Source of the DNA: Planctomycetaceae bacterium UBA6163
GTDB lineage: Bacteria > Planctomycetota > Planctomycetia > Pirellulales > Pirellulaceae
Length of the DNA stretch: 23,209 nucleotides
NCBI GenBank assembly: GCA_002428205.1
Contig: DIUH01000299.1
Location: 1-23,209, forward strand
Direction: 5' to 3'
The notes beneath the pieces were generated by a model. The model ran no database searches. It had not been told where the DNA came from and was given only the letters and a program-made list of their open reading frames with translations. The position numbers and the translations under genes are program-made. The first letter of the stretch is position 1, and each line of letters starts with the position of its first letter. Positions 8,031 to 16,116 of this stretch are shown in pieces.

Positions 8031-9602
8031 GTGTCAGACGTTGTCCCGATTCGAACCGCCATCCTGAGTGTCAGCGATAAACTTGGGATCGTCGATTTGG
8101 CGATGGGTTTGCGGCGTGCTGGTGTGCGGATCCTCAGCACGGGTGGAACGCGGTCTCACCTGCAAAGTTCAGGGATCGACGTAGAAGATGTCGCGGAATA
8201 CACCGGTTTTCCCGAGATGCTGGACGGGCGTTTAAAGACTTTGCATCCGAAAATTTTCGGCGGCATTTTAGCCAAACGAGATAACTTGGACCACATGGAA
8301 GCGATCGATGAATATGACATCGACACGATCGATTTGATCGTCGTCAATTTGTATCCGTTCGCGGCAACGGCCAGTCGAACCGGTGTGACGCGTGACGAAG
8401 TGGTCGAACAGATCGACATCGGCGGTCCGAGTTTGGTGCGTGCGGCAGCCAAAAATCATGCTTACGTTGCCGTCGCGACCAGCCCCCAGCAGTATGGCGA
8501 ACTGCTTTCGGCGCTGGAAACGAATGGCGGGACCGATACGAAACTGCGACGCCAGTTAGCTTTGGAAGCTTTTGAGCACACTGCGGCTTACGATCGGGGA
8601 ATTGCTGACTTCTTGGCGGGAGAAACGATGTCGCGAGATTTTCCGACGACGTTGCATTTCTCGTTACGCCGAAAGGCGCAGTTGCGTTATGGAGAAAACC
8701 CTCACCAACGGGCCGCTGTCTACAGCGACCCGAGCGTCCGCACGGCGAATCTGATTTCGGCTCGGCAAATCAGTGGCAAAGAGTTGTCGTACAACAACCT
8801 TCTGGACCTTGATTCTGCACTGGAGATCGTTCGGGGAATGGCTCAGCCAGCGGCTTCGGTGATCAAACACAACAACCCATGTGGTGCCGCGACTGGTGAA
8901 AAGTTGGCGATTGCGTGCGGCAAGGCGTTGGCGGGAGACCCGCTGAGTGCGTTCGGATCGGTACTGGGTTTTAACCGCACGGTCGACTTGGCGACTGCGG
9001 AGGCGTTGTGCGAACCGGGGCTGTTTATCGAAGCGATTGTCGCGCCCGATTTCGAAGCGGCCGCTGTTGGCGTGTTGACATCCAAACCACGCTGGAAAGA
9101 GAACGTGCGACTGATGCAAGTCGGCCGATTGGACGAACCGGCGACCGGCATGCAGCGGCGCTTCATCAGCGGCGGGGTGCTGGTGCAAGATGCCGATCGC
9201 CTACCTTCGATTCCGTTGCAGTGGGAAACCGTGACCGACACCGACGTCGCCGACGAGATGTGGGAAGACATTTCCTTCGCTTGGGATATGGTTCGCTATG
9301 TCAAAAGCAACGCGATCGTCTTGGCCAAAGACACTTCGCTGGTCGGCGTGGGAGCGGGCCAGATGAGCCGCGTCGACAGTGTTGAAATCGCGATCGAGAA
9401 GGCGGGCGATCGTGCGGTTGGATCGATCTTGGCATCCGACGCGTTTTTCCCGTTCGCCGATTCGATTCAAGCGGCCGCGGATGCCGGCATCGTTGCGATT
9501 ATCCAGCCTGGAGGATCGCGCCGCGATGACGAGGTGATCCAGGCTTGCGATCAACATGGCATCGCAATGGTGTTTACCGGTCGACGACATTTCCGCCACT
9601 GA
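8031..9602 (+). CDS. purH: Bifunctional AICAR formyltransferase / IMP cyclohydrolase
   Basis: PurH performs the last two steps of de novo purine synthesis: formyl transfer from 10-formyl-THF to AICAR, then cyclisation to IMP, in the cytosol. The IMP cyclohydrolase half is recognisable from RTAILSVSDK, STGGT, YTGFPEMLDGRLKTLHPK and DIGGPSLVRAAAKNH. The transferase half contains the catalytic KHNNPCG (K279-H280) and ends in the characteristic HGIAMVFTGRRHFRH. From GTG 8031 the protein has 523 residues, matching the family length of about 525. The open frame extends upstream to 7938, but the extra 31 residues do not resemble PurH, so GTG 8031 is preferred even though its Shine-Dalgarno site is weak. 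trpC follows after 23 nt. Confidence 0.96.
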   Translation: MSDVVPIRTAILSVSDKLGIVDLAMGLRRAGVRILSTGGTRSHLQSSGIDVEDVAEYTGFPEMLDGRLKTLHPKIFGGILAKRDNLDHMEAIDEYDIDTIDLIVVNLYPFAATASRTGVTRDEVVEQIDIGGPSLVRAAAKNHAYVAVATSPQQYGELLSALETNGGTDTKLRRQLALEAFEHTAAYDRGIADFLAGETMSRDFPTTLHFSLRRKAQLRYGENPHQRAAVYSDPSVRTANLISARQISGKELSYNNLLDLDSALEIVRGMAQPAASVIKHNNPCGAATGEKLAIACGKALAGDPLSAFGSVLGFNRTVDLATAEALCEPGLFIEAIVAPDFEAAAVGVLTSKPRWKENVRLMQVGRLDEPATGMQRRFISGGVLVQDADRLPSIPLQWETVTDTDVADEMWEDISFAWDMVRYVKSNAIVLAKDTSLVGVGAGQMSRVDSVEIAIEKAGDRAVGSILASDAFFPFADSIQAAADAGIVAIIQPGGSRRDDEVIQACDQHGIAMVFTGRRHFRH

Positions 9603-9625
9603 TTTACCGGCCCGAGGCAACTCTT

Positions 9626-10408
9626 TTGTCGACTATCCTGGACAAAATCGTCGCGACTACACGTCAAACGGTCGCGAAAGACAAGGCCGACGTCCCGGCG
9701 GACCAGTTGGTGCGGGCGATTCACGACGCGCCGCCGGTTCGTGATTTTTATGCCGCCCTTGCCCAAGGCACCGAAGTCCGCTTGATCGCCGAAGTGAAAA
9801 AAGCGAGCCCTTCGGCTGGGTTGATTCGCGCCGATTTCGACCCGGTGGCGATCGCAAGAACGTATCAGTCCAGCGGCGCGGCGTGCATCAGCGTGTTGAC
9901 TGACGAGCCTTTTTTCCAAGGGCGGCTGGAGTACTTGGCGGCCATTCGCCAAAGCGTCGACCTGCCGCTGCTGCGAAAGGATTTCATTGTCGATTCTTAT
10001 CAGTTATTGCAAGCTCGCGCCGTGGGCGCGGATTGCGTGCTGCTGATTGCCGAATGTTTGTCGCCAGACGAATTAAAGCGATTGCATGACGAAGCGTCAG
10101 AGCTTGGATTGCAAACGCTGATCGAGCTGTACGATGTCGAAAACCTTGACGCAGTACTGGCCACCGGAACCCGATTGGTCGGGGTGAACAACCGCGATTT
10201 GAGAACCTTTCAAGTCGACCTGCACCACACGCTGCGGCTCCGCCAGCGGATCCCACAAGATCGTTTGGTTGTAGGCGAAAGCGGGATCGCGACGGCAGAC
10301 GACGTGCGGATGTTGGGCGATGGTGGCGTGAAGGCAATTTTGGTTGGAGAATCGCTGATGCGAAAACCCGACATCGCATCAGCCGTCCGAGCTTTGATCG
10401 GTGGCTAG
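9626..10408 (+). CDS. trpC: Indole-3-glycerol-phosphate synthase
   Basis: TrpC converts carboxyphenylamino-deoxyribulose phosphate to indole-3-glycerol phosphate in tryptophan synthesis, as a cytosolic TIM barrel. All key blocks are present: EVKKASPSAG (catalytic E56 and K58), LLRKDF (K118), GVNNRDL (N188), VVGESGI and the phosphate-binding ILVGES near the C-terminus. The start is taken as TTG 9626: GAGG at 9614-9617 lies 8 nt upstream, and the resulting 260-residue protein begins STILDKIV, the usual start of this family. An upstream in-frame start at 9545 would overlap purH and add an unrelated extension. It stands apart from other trp biosynthesis genes, paired with purH. Confidence 0.95.
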   Translation: MSTILDKIVATTRQTVAKDKADVPADQLVRAIHDAPPVRDFYAALAQGTEVRLIAEVKKASPSAGLIRADFDPVAIARTYQSSGAACISVLTDEPFFQGRLEYLAAIRQSVDLPLLRKDFIVDSYQLLQARAVGADCVLLIAECLSPDELKRLHDEASELGLQTLIELYDVENLDAVLATGTRLVGVNNRDLRTFQVDLHHTLRLRQRIPQDRLVVGESGIATADDVRMLGDGGVKAILVGESLMRKPDIASAVRALIGG

Positions 10409-10437
10409 TGCCGTCTTTTGGAGTTAATGTTGACCAT

Positions 10438-10779
10438 AACCCGACGCGTGAGTTTTGAAGTTGCACTTTTCGTTGGTCAATCGTGCTCGTGCTCAATGAA
10501 ATGGTGCTCGTAATCGTACTCGCGGCGAGTGCCCGGAGTACGATTGCCGCTGTCGCTGAGCACGAGGACGAAAACCGAACGATTTCACGACCTTCACGCA
10601 AACGAACTGTTGCTTCGTGCAAATTCAAAAAGCGTAAGCGAGCGAACGACTTATGTCATTTTGGCGACGTGCGTGTCCAGTCCCTCGCTCACACATAGGG
10701 TTATGATAAGCACGGCAAATTACACGCGATCTCTATCCGAAACCACAAAAGTGCAACTTCAAAACTCACGCGCCGGGTT
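10438..10779. mobile_element. MITE-like element bounded by 33-bp inverted repeats
   Basis: The left end (10438-10470) and right end (10747-10779) are inverted copies that match at 32 of 33 positions; each contains the core GTGAGTTTTGAAGTTGCAC in one orientation. The 276 nt between them encode nothing convincing and contain further palindromes and a partial third copy of the end sequence (10617-10630). Long terminal inverted repeats around a short non-coding body suggest a non-autonomous transposable element or a large structured repeat. No target-site duplication is obvious, so mobility is inferred. Confidence 0.55.
10487..10565. repeat. Nested palindrome (cruciform-forming) inside the inverted-repeat element
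   Basis: Two perfect pairs are nested. TCGTGCTCA (10487-10495) pairs with TGAGCACGA (10557-10565), and AATCGTACTC (10512-10521) pairs with GAGTACGATT (10536-10545). The left arm also contains repeated GTGCTCGT units. The structure could fold as DNA cruciform or RNA hairpin. Confidence 0.6.
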
Positions 10780-10811
10780 GGGATGCCGCCGCTAATTTCG
10801 CAATAAGACAT

Positions 10812-10876
10812 TAAATCAACAGCCCGCTAGCGACGGTTGGTAGGAACCGGGGCTAACGCTCGAGCGGCTGATTATA
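10812..10876. repeat. Imperfect palindromic intergenic repeat
   Basis: The segment begins TAAATCAACAGCC and ends GGCTGATTATA, with CGGTT/AACCG forming a central hairpin around GGTAGG and AGCG/CGCT adding outer pairs. It has the look of a REP-type element, and similar GCTAGCG-rich palindromes are familiar in planctomycete intergenic DNA. The repeat status must be confirmed genome-wide. Confidence 0.35.
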
Positions 10877-10923
10877 CCGAAAGACTTGTGCCGACCTGCT
10901 TAAGTTGCGGCACTAGGCCTTTT

Positions 10924-11673
10924 TCATTCGTTCCAGATTTCGTCCAACAACCGATAGAGGCTGGGATCCAGCTGTTTTAATTCGGCACGATTGAAGGGGT
11001 AAAAATCATTAGTGCCGAAGAAAGCTTCGGTCATTTCGGCGAAAAACTCTTTATGGTCGGTCAAGGCATAATGTTTAACGATCGAACCGTCATACAACAT
11101 CGCCTTTTCACCAGCGCCGCTGCGTTTGTAACGTTCATAAGCGGCGACGATGCGCGCGTCGTCAAATCCGAGTATTTGATCGTGAAACGCGTGTGCTAGT
11201 TCATGCAAAATCACCCAAGGTTGCTGATTGATATTTCGTTTGGTCGCGACATCGGCGGCGCGTGGCAGATGCACACACTTTTCCAGATCGGCCGGGTATC
11301 CGTTTGCCACTAACCATCCGGCGCTGGGGTGATACTGCATCGATCGAAGGTTGCCACAGTTGAGATCCAACACGATGACCACTTGTTGTAATTGTCGCAA
11401 GCGATTGGGCGGTACAACGACAGTGATTTCAAATAACTTCGCTTCCAAAAACCGAATCGCCGTGTCACCCAATTCGCTGTTCGCAGTCGATGCTTGCGAC
11501 GGATCCGAGTTCTGCAGGCGGTCATCAACCATTACCTTCCATCCGAGCAGGTTGCGTGCGGTTCGTGATATCGGTTGCGACAAATCTTTAGTGGTTTGGT
11601 AGGCGAAGGTGGTTGATTGAAATAGCAGTCCTGATAGGAAAACGATAAGAGTCGTGGCACGTTGGGGTTTCAT
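10924..11673 (-). CDS. Exported HExxH metallopeptidase candidate
   Basis: This 249-residue protein begins with a Sec-type signal peptide (MKPQRATTLIVFLSGLLF, likely cut near residue 25), so it is exported. The zinc signature HELAH (H157-E158, H161) is followed by the segment DHKEFFAEMTEAFFG, in which E213 is a good third ligand in gluzincin fashion. The following NDFYPFNRAEL resembles the end of peptidases related to the anthrax lethal-factor (ATLF-like) fold; that family link is from memory and uncertain. The open frame continues upstream to 11859, but the signal peptide fixes the start at 11673. It is divergent from the first PQQ-like gene across about 255 nt. The substrate is unknown. Confidence 0.75.
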   Translation of the reverse strand: MKPQRATTLIVFLSGLLFQSTTFAYQTTKDLSQPISRTARNLLGWKVMVDDRLQNSDPSQASTANSELGDTAIRFLEAKLFEITVVVPPNRLRQLQQVVIVLDLNCGNLRSMQYHPSAGWLVANGYPADLEKCVHLPRAADVATKRNINQQPWVILHELAHAFHDQILGFDDARIVAAYERYKRSGAGEKAMLYDGSIVKHYALTDHKEFFAEMTEAFFGTNDFYPFNRAELKQLDPSLYRLLDEIWNE

Positions 11674-11928
11674 ACTGAGTGCGGTGTAAGTTTGCCTGCG
11701 ACCGTTGCATGATCTAGCATTACGGCAGCAGGGAGGGGTAGAGATTGACAACCTATCCGAAAACTGAAGCGAACCGTCGCCTGCTGGTGCACCGGGACAT
11801 GACCCGACCTGTTGACTGCGGACAACTGTCGCCGTTGCCAGTAAGATAACGGGTTTCAAATGTCGCTGCTGAGCAACTTGCTGAAACCCTGCCCTTTAAT
11901 CCCACCCCCAGCTCACGAGGCTTCGTCG

Positions 11929-13218
11929 ATGCGAACGAATCTGTGCAATGTCGCCGTACTTTTTCTTGGACTTTTTCCGCTCACATGTTCACACGGCCAA
12001 TCTCCGCGTGTCGACGATCGGGTCTCGGTCGCGGCATCGGACTGGCCTTGGTGGCGGGGAACGTTGCGAAACGGCACAGCGGACGCTAACCAGCAAGTGC
12101 CGACGAAGTTCAGCGAAACAGAGAATGTTCGTTGGAAGGCCGAAGTTTCTGGCCGAGGATACGGCAGTCCGACGATCGTCGGAAATCGCGTCTTTCTGGC
12201 TACCGGGGATGAATCGGTCGGATCGCAATCCGTGCATTGCTACGACCGATCCAGTGGCGATCAGCTTTGGAAAACGGTGGTTCATCCAAGCGGCGGGATG
12301 AAGAAAAACAGCAAATCGACGCTCGCTTCGAGTTCGCCAGCGTGCGACGGAGAACGAGTGTTTATTAACTTTCCGAACTCAGACACTTTGGTCACCACCG
12401 CCCTCGATGTTGACGGCAAAATCTTGTGGCAAACCAAGATATCGGATTACGTGGTGCACCAAGGTTATGGTGCGTCGCCGGCAATCTATCAAGACTTGGT
12501 GATCGTGTCGGCGGACAACAAAGGCGGCGGAGCGATTGCGGGGCTGAAACGAGCCAGCGGCGAAATCGTATGGCGACGCGATCGTCCGCGATTACCAAAT
12601 TACCCGTCGCCGATCATTTTGAATGTTGCTGGGAAGGATCAAGTGATCATGGTCGGATGCAACCAGGTGGCCAGTTACGATCCTTTGACCGGCCAAACGA
12701 ACTGGGAAACGTCCGGAGCGACAGAAGAATGCGTGACGTCGACGGTAACCGATGGCCAGTTGATCTACACCAGCGGCGGCTATCCGACGAATCACATGTC
12801 AGCGATTGCGGCAGACGGATCGACAACAAAGGTTTGGGAAAACAGCGAACGGTTGTATGTGCCTTCGCTGGTGATTCGCGAAGGTTTTTTGTACGGCGTA
12901 TTAGACGCGGGCATCGCCATGTGCTGGAAGGCCGATTCGGGCAAAGAGATGTGGAAGGCTCGATTGGGTGGCACGTTCTCGTCGTCGCCGGTGTTGGTCG
13001 GCGACAAGATTTTCATCAGCAACGAAGCGGGCGAGTTTTTCGTTTATCAGGCCACACCAGACAAGTTCGTTCAGGTTGCCAAAAACCGCTTAGGCGATTT
13101 GGTGATGGCATCGCCGGCGATCTGTGGCGGCGAGATTTTCCACCGTATAACGCATGTCGGTGACGACGGATCACAACGCGAGATGCTGTATTGCATTGGT
13201 GAAAACAGCGGCCAGTAG
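11929..13218 (+). CDS. Exported PQQ-like beta-propeller repeat protein
   Basis: This 429-residue protein starts with a Sec signal peptide (to about residue 24) and continues with WPWWRGTLRNG, a hallmark start of planctomycete PQQ-like propeller proteins. Repeated blades contain motifs such as GSPTIVGNRVFLATG, YDRSSGDQLWKT, LKRASGEIVWRR and YDPLTGQTNWET, the WD-like PQQ/pyrrolo-quinoline repeat pattern. Such proteins are usually periplasmic scaffolds or dehydrogenase-like proteins; cofactor binding cannot be judged from sequence. ATG 11929 is preferred to the upstream ATG 11860, because GAGG at 11917-11920 lies 8 nt ahead and the signal peptide begins there. It converges on a second PQQ-like gene 76 nt downstream. 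Confidence 0.88.
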   Translation: MRTNLCNVAVLFLGLFPLTCSHGQSPRVDDRVSVAASDWPWWRGTLRNGTADANQQVPTKFSETENVRWKAEVSGRGYGSPTIVGNRVFLATGDESVGSQSVHCYDRSSGDQLWKTVVHPSGGMKKNSKSTLASSSPACDGERVFINFPNSDTLVTTALDVDGKILWQTKISDYVVHQGYGASPAIYQDLVIVSADNKGGGAIAGLKRASGEIVWRRDRPRLPNYPSPIILNVAGKDQVIMVGCNQVASYDPLTGQTNWETSGATEECVTSTVTDGQLIYTSGGYPTNHMSAIAADGSTTKVWENSERLYVPSLVIREGFLYGVLDAGIAMCWKADSGKEMWKARLGGTFSSSPVLVGDKIFISNEAGEFFVYQATPDKFVQVAKNRLGDLVMASPAICGGEIFHRITHVGDDGSQREMLYCIGENSGQ

Positions 13219-13260
13219 GCATTGATTGCCGACAAACCGTTCGCAGTTGAAAATCATCCG

Positions 13261-13291
13261 TCGGCTTGGCGATTGGACGGCAGCAAGCCGA
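13261..13291. terminator. Possible bidirectional terminator between convergent PQQ-like genes
   Basis: TCGGCTTG (13261-13268) pairs perfectly with CAAGCCGA (13284-13291) around 15 nt, in the 76-nt gap between two convergent genes. No clear T-tract follows on either strand, so termination is a weak inference. Confidence 0.3.
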
Positions 13292-13294
13292 ACA

Positions 13295-14929
13295 TTAATT
13301 GAACGGGTCGGCGCCCGGAGCGGCACCGAACGGGTCGGCCCCGGGCGCAGCACCGAAAGGATCGGCACCAGGGGCAGCACCGAAAGGATCGGCCATCGGT
13401 TCGCCAGCGCCGGCGCCAAATGGATCTGCGCCGGGCGTTGCGGGATCGGTTCCGACGCCAAATGGATCAACGGGTGCCGCGTTCGGCTGGCCCGAAGCCG
13501 ATTTCTTCGGATCGGTCGATTCGTCTGACTCGATTCCCGGTGGATTGATGGTACGTAAAAATACCGGCAATTCATTCTCGCTCGGTCGCAGACACTGAAC
13601 CATACCGCCTTTGCTGACCAGATAGCATCGATCTGTATCCTGATTGATGACAACCTTTTCGACAAAAATCGAATTGAACCGTCCATTAACATTGCCGGTC
13701 GCTTCGTCGACCAGCACGAGATGGTGTTGCCGATCGCGTCCGACAAGTTGTTCGCCGACATGTGCGAAGATTTGGTCGACGTCGGTAGCTGGGCGATTCC
13801 AAACGGGGGTTCCTTTCTCGGTGCTCAAGCAATGCAAACTTCCATATCCGCTGGTCAGCAAGACTTTATCGCCGGTAACAAACGGGACTCGATAAAACGG
13901 CTCCCCGTAGCTCTGGTTCCACAGCACAGTGCCTTTCTCGGACGCGTCCACGGCGTAGACACGACCACCGGTACAACCGAAAAAGAATCGATTATTGCTG
14001 GCGGCCGCGACACCCCCTTCGACATTGCCATCGACACCAAGACGAAAAACGGCGGACGGATTATCGCCGGTTTGGACGACATAGACAAAGCTGCTGTCGG
14101 TGGGCCACATGACACGATCGGAATTCGGAAATGTCGCAGGTTTGGTGATCGCTTTACCAGAAAACATTTCGAAACCCGGCTCGACCGTCGGTTTGCCCAA
14201 CAAGTAAGTTTCCATTCCTTTGCGTGTGGTCGTTATCAGGGCGTGTCCGCGAGAGTTTACGGCGCCATGCAACGGTACGCCGTCAATCCGTTTCGCTTCG
14301 GATGGTCGTCCCGCCGGGACAATCGTTCGGAATCCGGCTTCATCAACGGTTTCAGTTTGCATCGCGGACACTTGATACATCGACGAACCGTTCAACACGG
14401 TGACGAAATGGTCGTCGATCCCCAATGTCGAGTAACCTCTGTCGGGACGCCCCAAGCGAACGGACCACATTTGTTCGCCGGTTTCGGCATCCAGGGCCGT
14501 CAGGTTGCCATCGGCTGTTAGCGAATAAAGCCGAACTTCGTCGACCTTGATTAGGCGAAAGCCAGCATCAACACCTCGTCGCTTCAGTTTCAGGATGCTC
14601 ATCTTCGCCATCCGCTCGGCCTCGGCCTGACCGATCGGGCGTCCTTGCAAATCCTTTTTAGCCAGCGAAATTCGCTCGGTAACCACTCCGCCTGAAGCCG
14701 CGTCTTTGGTGTAAACCTCGATATACTCGCGTTGGATGCTCTTCTGAACCCAAATCTGGATGTCGACAATCGCCTCGGCCCCGCCGATTGCGCCGACTTG
14801 CCGGTGCCATGATTCGACCATCCCGATCCGTTCGGCCTCGTATGGCGACAGCATTTCTTTGGCGCTGCTGGTTGGGCAGACGAAGGCAACCAGGCAAGCG
14901 AGTCCGGCGAAGGTGAACGTACGAATCAT
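13295..14929 (-). CDS. Exported PQQ-like beta-propeller protein with Asp-Pro-Phe repeat tail
   Basis: This 544-residue protein begins with a signal peptide (MIRTFTFAGLACLVAF, cut near SSA) and a roughly 100-residue alpha/beta region (LSPYEAERIGMVESWHRQ and IDIQIWVQKSIQREYIEVY are visible). A PQQ-like propeller follows, with repeats such as LYSLTADGNLTALDAETGEQMWS and LHCLSTEKGTPVWNR. The C-terminal 70 or so residues are low-complexity, rich in Gly, Ala, Pro and DPF, ending in tandem GAAPGADPF units. The frame runs 33 nt further upstream, but ATG 14929 places the signal peptide first. It is probably periplasmic or envelope-associated, perhaps binding partners through its tail. Its function is unknown. 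trpS lies divergently upstream. Confidence 0.82.
   Translation of the reverse strand: MIRTFTFAGLACLVAFVCPTSSAKEMLSPYEAERIGMVESWHRQVGAIGGAEAIVDIQIWVQKSIQREYIEVYTKDAASGGVVTERISLAKKDLQGRPIGQAEAERMAKMSILKLKRRGVDAGFRLIKVDEVRLYSLTADGNLTALDAETGEQMWSVRLGRPDRGYSTLGIDDHFVTVLNGSSMYQVSAMQTETVDEAGFRTIVPAGRPSEAKRIDGVPLHGAVNSRGHALITTTRKGMETYLLGKPTVEPGFEMFSGKAITKPATFPNSDRVMWPTDSSFVYVVQTGDNPSAVFRLGVDGNVEGGVAAASNNRFFFGCTGGRVYAVDASEKGTVLWNQSYGEPFYRVPFVTGDKVLLTSGYGSLHCLSTEKGTPVWNRPATDVDQIFAHVGEQLVGRDRQHHLVLVDEATGNVNGRFNSIFVEKVVINQDTDRCYLVSKGGMVQCLRPSENELPVFLRTINPPGIESDESTDPKKSASGQPNAAPVDPFGVGTDPATPGADPFGAGAGEPMADPFGAAPGADPFGAAPGADPFGAAPGADPFN
13298..13387 (-). repeat. 27-bp coding tandem repeat (GAAPGADPF units)
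   Basis: The 3' end of the second PQQ-like gene is a tandem array with a 27-bp period, encoding at least three consecutive nine-residue GAAPGADPF units followed by degenerate DPFG variants. The units differ mostly at third codon positions, so the peptide, not the DNA, is conserved. Confidence 0.75.
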
Positions 14930-15150
14930 CGTTTTTTCGGGACGGCTGGGGACGAGGGACACGAGTCGAATAGCGTTTCAACAATCGCCCTTATTCTACT
15001 CCGCATCGCCGAGAATCTCCACCGAAATACCGACCGAGCACGCCGGAAAAAAACCCGCGTGTGCCAGTCGCCGGGTATTCGACTTACCGCTTGGACGCAA
15101 AACTGTGTGTCGTTCGTTATTCAACCACACACCGCTCAACTACCACTGAC

Positions 15151-16116
15151 ATGCGCGTTCTTTCCGGCATCCAGCCAACCGGTCGGCCACATTGGGGCAA
15201 CTTTTTCGGGGCGATCGCTCAATACATCGAACTGCAGCGTGAGCATGACGGCTTTTATTTTATTGCCGACCTACACGCATTAACGACAATTCGCGACGCT
15301 GCGGTGCTGCGCCAAAACACGTTGGATTCCGCACTGGACCTGCTCGCGTTGGGGCTTGATCCAGCCAAGGCCACGTTGTTCGTCCAATCATCGGTGCCCG
15401 AAGTCACCGAATTGACGTGGTTGTTGATGACCGGCACGCCGATGGGTCTGCTGGAACGTTGCCATGCTTTTAAGGAAAAGAAGGCCAAAGGATTAACTGC
15501 GGACGCAGGCTTGTTCACCTATCCGGTTTTAATGGCGGCTGACATCCTAGCTTACGATTCGCAGCTCGTTCCCGTCGGCCAGGACCAAGTCCAGCATATT
15601 GAAGTCTGCCGTGATGTTGCTGGGGTCTTCAACCATCAGTTCGGCGAAACGTTTGTCCTGCCCAAGGCAAAGACGCTGGAACATGGCGCGAAAGTCCCTG
15701 GCACCGATGGCCAGAAGATGAGCAAAAGTTATGACAACACCTTGCCCTTGTTCGGCGACATCAAATCGATCCGAAAACAAATTATGAGAATCGTGACGGA
15801 TAGTCGTGCGATGGAAGAATCAAAGGAGCCCGATGACGATCATCTGTTCCAATTGTATCGATTATTCTCTGGCCCAGAGGAGATTCAATCGATGGCCGCG
15901 ATGTATCGCCGCGGTGGATTCGGTTATGGCGAAGTGAAGAAGGCTGTTGCTGAGGCGAGCGAAGCTTACTTTGCTGACGCTCGCGCCCGACGAAACGACT
16001 TAGAAAAGAATCTTGATTACGTGCATCAGGTGCTTCGGGACGGAGCTCACCGGGCTCGAACGGTCGCCGGCGATGTTGTCGGGCGTGCCAAAAAGGCTTG
16101 CGGTTTAACGCTATGA
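15151..16116 (+). CDS. trpS: Tryptophanyl-tRNA synthetase
   Basis: TrpS charges tRNA-Trp with tryptophan using ATP, as a class Ic synthetase in the cytosol. The HIGH-type motif is PTGRPHWGN (residues 9-17), and the KMSKS loop is present intact at 189-193 within GTDGQKMSKSYDN. The core segments PVLMAADILAYDSQLVPVGQDQ and VCRDVAGVFN match the family. From ATG 15151 it has 321 residues, close to the usual 325-340. An open frame runs 30 codons further upstream, but family proteins begin at MRVLSGIQPTG. No clear Shine-Dalgarno site is seen. Its stop overlaps the acpS start by 4 nt (ATGA), so the two are translationally coupled. Confidence 0.96.
   Translation: MRVLSGIQPTGRPHWGNFFGAIAQYIELQREHDGFYFIADLHALTTIRDAAVLRQNTLDSALDLLALGLDPAKATLFVQSSVPEVTELTWLLMTGTPMGLLERCHAFKEKKAKGLTADAGLFTYPVLMAADILAYDSQLVPVGQDQVQHIEVCRDVAGVFNHQFGETFVLPKAKTLEHGAKVPGTDGQKMSKSYDNTLPLFGDIKSIRKQIMRIVTDSRAMEESKEPDDDHLFQLYRLFSGPEEIQSMAAMYRRGGFGYGEVKKAVAEASEAYFADARARRNDLEKNLDYVHQVLRDGAHRARTVAGDVVGRAKKACGLTL

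Larger units (their letters stand above)
10409..10923. other. Non-coding region with palindromic elements
   Basis: This 515-nt stretch between trpC and the metallopeptidase gene contains no believable gene. The short open frames inside are palindrome shadows without ribosome binding sites. It is almost filled by a 33-bp inverted-repeat element (10438-10779) and a second imperfect palindrome (10812-10876). Confidence 0.7.

Noticed and set aside
10483..10795. Short plus-strand open frames within the inverted-repeat element
   Set aside because: They run through the palindromes and terminal repeats, lack a ribosome binding site and encode no recognisable protein.
11674..11859. N-terminal extension of the metallopeptidase candidate by 62 residues
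   Set aside because: The extension has no conserved feature and would bury the clear signal peptide, so it is treated as the divergent promoter region.
12426..13163. 245-codon open frame overlapping the first PQQ-like gene in another frame
   Set aside because: The translation is Arg/Gly-rich with no domain, as expected for an out-of-frame reading of a GC-rich gene.
13721..14521. 266-codon plus-strand open frame opposite the second PQQ-like gene
   Set aside because: It lies wholly antisense to a well-supported propeller gene, resembles no family, and has no ribosome binding site; it is a shadow of that gene.
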